A DNA stretch of 23,966 nucleotides from the NCBI GenBank assembly GCA_964610575.1, contig CAZSYX010000054.1:1-23966 (forward strand), given 5' to 3'. Position 1 is the first letter of the stretch; every line of letters begins with the position of its first letter. The position numbers and the translations under genes were made by a program. Under the pieces are notes generated by a model, which saw only the letters and a program-made list of their open reading frames with translations, had not been told where the DNA came from and ran no database searches. Shown here piece after piece: positions 22,240 through 23,966 of the stretch. Source of the DNA: JADJWR01 sp964610575 (GTDB lineage: Bacteria > Pseudomonadota > Gammaproteobacteria > Burkholderiales > Burkholderiaceae_F).

Positions 22240-22944
22240 TTGGCCGACGCAGCAGTCCGCCTGACCGACCTGCGCTTCGCCTGGCCGGGCCAGGCGCGGC
22301 CCTGCCTCGACCTCGCCGGCTTCACGGTCGAGCGCGGCGAGTCGGTCTTCGTGCATGGCGAGAGCGGCAGCGGCAAGAGCACGTTGCTGGCCCTGCTCGG
22401 CGGCGTGCTGGTCCCGCAGGCGGGGTCGGTCAACGTCCTCGGCACCGAGCTGACGCGGCTCGCCGCCGGCGAACGCGACCGTTTCCGCGTCGACCACACC
22501 GGCTTCATCTTCCAGCAGTTCAACCTGATCCCGTACCTGTCGATGCAGGACAACGTTCTGCTGCCTTGCCGCTTCTCCGCGCGGCGGCGCGGCCGTGCGC
22601 TCGCCCGTTCGGCCACGCTCGCTGCCGAAGTGAAGCGGCTGCTGGCCGAACTCGACCTCGACGAGTCGCTGTGGCGGCGGCCGGTCACCCAGCTTTCGGT
22701 CGGCCAGCAGCAGCGGGTGGCGGCGGCGCGCGCGCTGATCGGCGCACCGGAACTGGTGATCGCCGACGAGCCGACCTCGGCGCTCGACGCCGCACGCCAG
22801 GCCGCCTTTCTCGACCTGCTCGCGCGCGAATGCGCCGAGGCCGGCGCGACGCTGATCTTCGTCAGCCACGACGAGCGTCTGGCGTCGCACTGCGCGCGTT
22901 CGGTGGCGCTGGCCGACCTGCAGCGGCAGGGGCTCGCCGCGTGA
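22240..22944 (+). CDS. ABC transporter ATP-binding protein (LolD/MacB-type), 234 aa
   Basis: The start is TTG at 22240, five bases after GGAAG. No better in-frame start exists before the upstream stop. The ATPase has Walker A GESGSGKST at 40-48, a Q-loop (FIFQQFNLIPYLSMQDNV), the ABC signature as LSVGQQQRV (LSGGQ variant with Val), Walker B LVIADEP and the H-loop His in FVSHDE. The Q-loop followed by NLIPYLS is typical of the LolD/MacB/FtsE-like class that works with FtsX-fold permeases. The next gene overlaps it by four bases and encodes such a permease. With the ZrgA-like protein upstream, a role in zinc handling is likely but inferred. Confidence 0.92.
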   Translation: MADAAVRLTDLRFAWPGQARPCLDLAGFTVERGESVFVHGESGSGKSTLLALLGGVLVPQAGSVNVLGTELTRLAAGERDRFRVDHTGFIFQQFNLIPYLSMQDNVLLPCRFSARRRGRALARSATLAAEVKRLLAELDLDESLWRRPVTQLSVGQQQRVAAARALIGAPELVIADEPTSALDAARQAAFLDLLARECAEAGATLIFVSHDERLASHCARSVALADLQRQGLAA

Positions 22945-23966
22945 AGGCCCTGCTCGGCCTCGCGCTGCGCAGCGCCTGGAACCGGCGGCTGACGCTCGGC
23001 ATGACGCTGGCCGCGGTGGCGCTGTCCTCCCTGCTGCTGCTCGGCGTCGAGCGGTTGCGCGCAGACCTGCGCGCCAGCTTCTCGATGTCTGTCTCCGGCG
23101 TCGACCTCGTCGTCGGCGCGCGCGGCAGCCCGGTGCAGCTGATGCTGTACTCGGTGTTCCGCATGGGCGAGGTGACGCAGAACATGTCGTGGGCCTCGGC
23201 GCAGTGGCTGGCGCAGCAGCCGGGCGTGGCCTGGACCGTGCCGGTATCGCTCGGCGACTCGCACCGCGGCTTTCCGGTGCTGGGCACCACGCCGGCCTAC
23301 TTCGACCACTTCCGCTACGGCGACCGGCGCGAGCTGCGGATCGCCTCGGGCAAGCGCTTCGACGGGCTGTTCGAGGCCGTGCTCGGCGCCGAGGTAGCCG
23401 AGCGGCTCGGCTACCGGCCCGGCGAGAAGATTGCGCTGGCGCACGGCAGCGGGGAAGGGCCCGCCGCCGAGCACAGCGACAAGCCGTTCGTGGTCACCGG
23501 CATCCTCGGCCGCACCGGCACGCCGGTGGACCGCACCGTGCACATCAGCCTCGAGAGCATGGAGGCGCTGCACATCGACTGGGCCGGCGGCGCGCCGATC
23601 CCCGGCCTGTCGATCCCGGCGCCGCTGGTGCGCAAGTTCGACCTGACGCCAAAGGCGGTCACCGCCGTCTTCGTCGGCCTGGAGAACCGGGCGGCGGTCT
23701 TCGGCCTGCAGCGGGCGATCAACGGCCGCCAGGGCGAGGCGCTGATGGCCGTGCTGCCGGGTGTGGCGCTGGATGAACTCTGGCAGCTCGTGGCGGTCGC
23801 AGAACGGTATGCGCAACTGGTGTCGATGCTGGTGGTGGCGGTGGGACTGACCGGCCTGATCGCCGTGATCCTGGCGGGGTTGAACGAGCGGCGGCGCGAG
23901 CTGGCGATCCTGCGCTCGGTCGGCGCGCGGCCGCTCGACATCTTCGCCCTGCTGGCGCTCGAGGGC
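22941..23966 (+). CDS. FtsX/MacB-type ABC permease, 3' end outside window
   Basis: The GTG at 22941 overlaps the stop codon of the ATPase (GTGA), which implies translational coupling. The frame is open to the window end (342 codons). TM1 lies at about 15-38 (LGMTLAAVALSSLLLLGVER). A large periplasmic MacB-like domain follows (VDLVVGARGSPVQLMLYSVF, then YFDHFRYGDRRELRIASGKR). A second helix begins at about 290 (QLVSMLVVAVGLTGLIAVIL) and leads into NERRRELAILRSVGARPLDI, the conserved cytoplasmic coupling region of FtsX-family permeases. At least two more helices should lie beyond the window. Together with the two genes before, it forms a probable zinc-related ABC unit. Confidence 0.9.
   Translation, partial: MKALLGLALRSAWNRRLTLGMTLAAVALSSLLLLGVERLRADLRASFSMSVSGVDLVVGARGSPVQLMLYSVFRMGEVTQNMSWASAQWLAQQPGVAWTVPVSLGDSHRGFPVLGTTPAYFDHFRYGDRRELRIASGKRFDGLFEAVLGAEVAERLGYRPGEKIALAHGSGEGPAAEHSDKPFVVTGILGRTGTPVDRTVHISLESMEALHIDWAGGAPIPGLSIPAPLVRKFDLTPKAVTAVFVGLENRAAVFGLQRAINGRQGEALMAVLPGVALDELWQLVAVAERYAQLVSMLVVAVGLTGLIAVILAGLNERRRELAILRSVGARPLDIFALLALEG

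Noticed and set aside
22134..23816. Minus-strand frame of 560 codons
   Set aside because: It is antisense to the ABC ATPase and permease genes, both of which have clear family motifs.

Overview
The window looks like a piece of a high-GC betaproteobacterial chromosome (Rhodocyclales/Burkholderiales-like), probably from a draft or metagenome assembly because a 100-N scaffold gap sits inside one gene. The evidence is a tmRNA end, a PEP-CTERM (exosortase) protein with a sigma54-type promoter, a DUF4148-like protein, a ZrgA/DUF2796 system, CbpA/CbpM, and strongly GC-rich third codon positions that create long antisense shadow frames.

Region 1 (1-5474) resembles a small decayed island inserted at the tmRNA gene. 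The window opens with the 3' end of ssrA. A 17-bp exact copy of that end recurs at 5458-5474, and each copy is followed by its own intrinsic terminator. Between them lie an IS3 OrfA remnant, several small hypothetical genes, a GAF-domain protein, one full PEP-CTERM protein and one truncated PEP-CTERM-like protein. These last two genes share a sigma54 (-24/-12) promoter and a 17-bp upstream element. No integrase is visible.

Region 2 (5475-12830) is ordinary chromosome with signs of erosion. It holds a membrane-anchored coiled-coil protein, a RutG/UraA-like permease behind an exported amidohydrolase that lacks the segment with its last catalytic Asp, a cytosolic trypsin-like protease, a cold-shock protein, a 5' fragment of infA, a DUF4148-like protein and a LuxR-type regulator.

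Region 3 (12831-17100) is a protein-quality-control cluster. Two small heat-shock proteins are divergent from cbpA-cbpM and a second-type ftsH. This partly resembles the transmissible locus of stress tolerance, but no ClpG/ClpK is present here. A CTTGAA palindrome between the two arms may supply sigma32 -35 elements. A DUF438/hemerythrin pseudogene and a glutathione S-transferase follow.

Region 4 (18534-21126, minus strand) holds the most unusual gene. It encodes a lipoprotein with at least six tandem monoheme cytochrome c domains of 68-71 residues and a C-terminal domain with two CXXCH motifs and one CX3CH motif. The assembly gap lies in the repeats. Frame arithmetic and repeat alignment both imply that 75 nt plus a multiple of 204 nt are missing.

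Region 5 (21311-23966) has a possible small ORF, then a ZrgA-like periplasmic zinc protein, an ABC ATPase and an FtsX-type permease running off the end of the window, in translationally close order.
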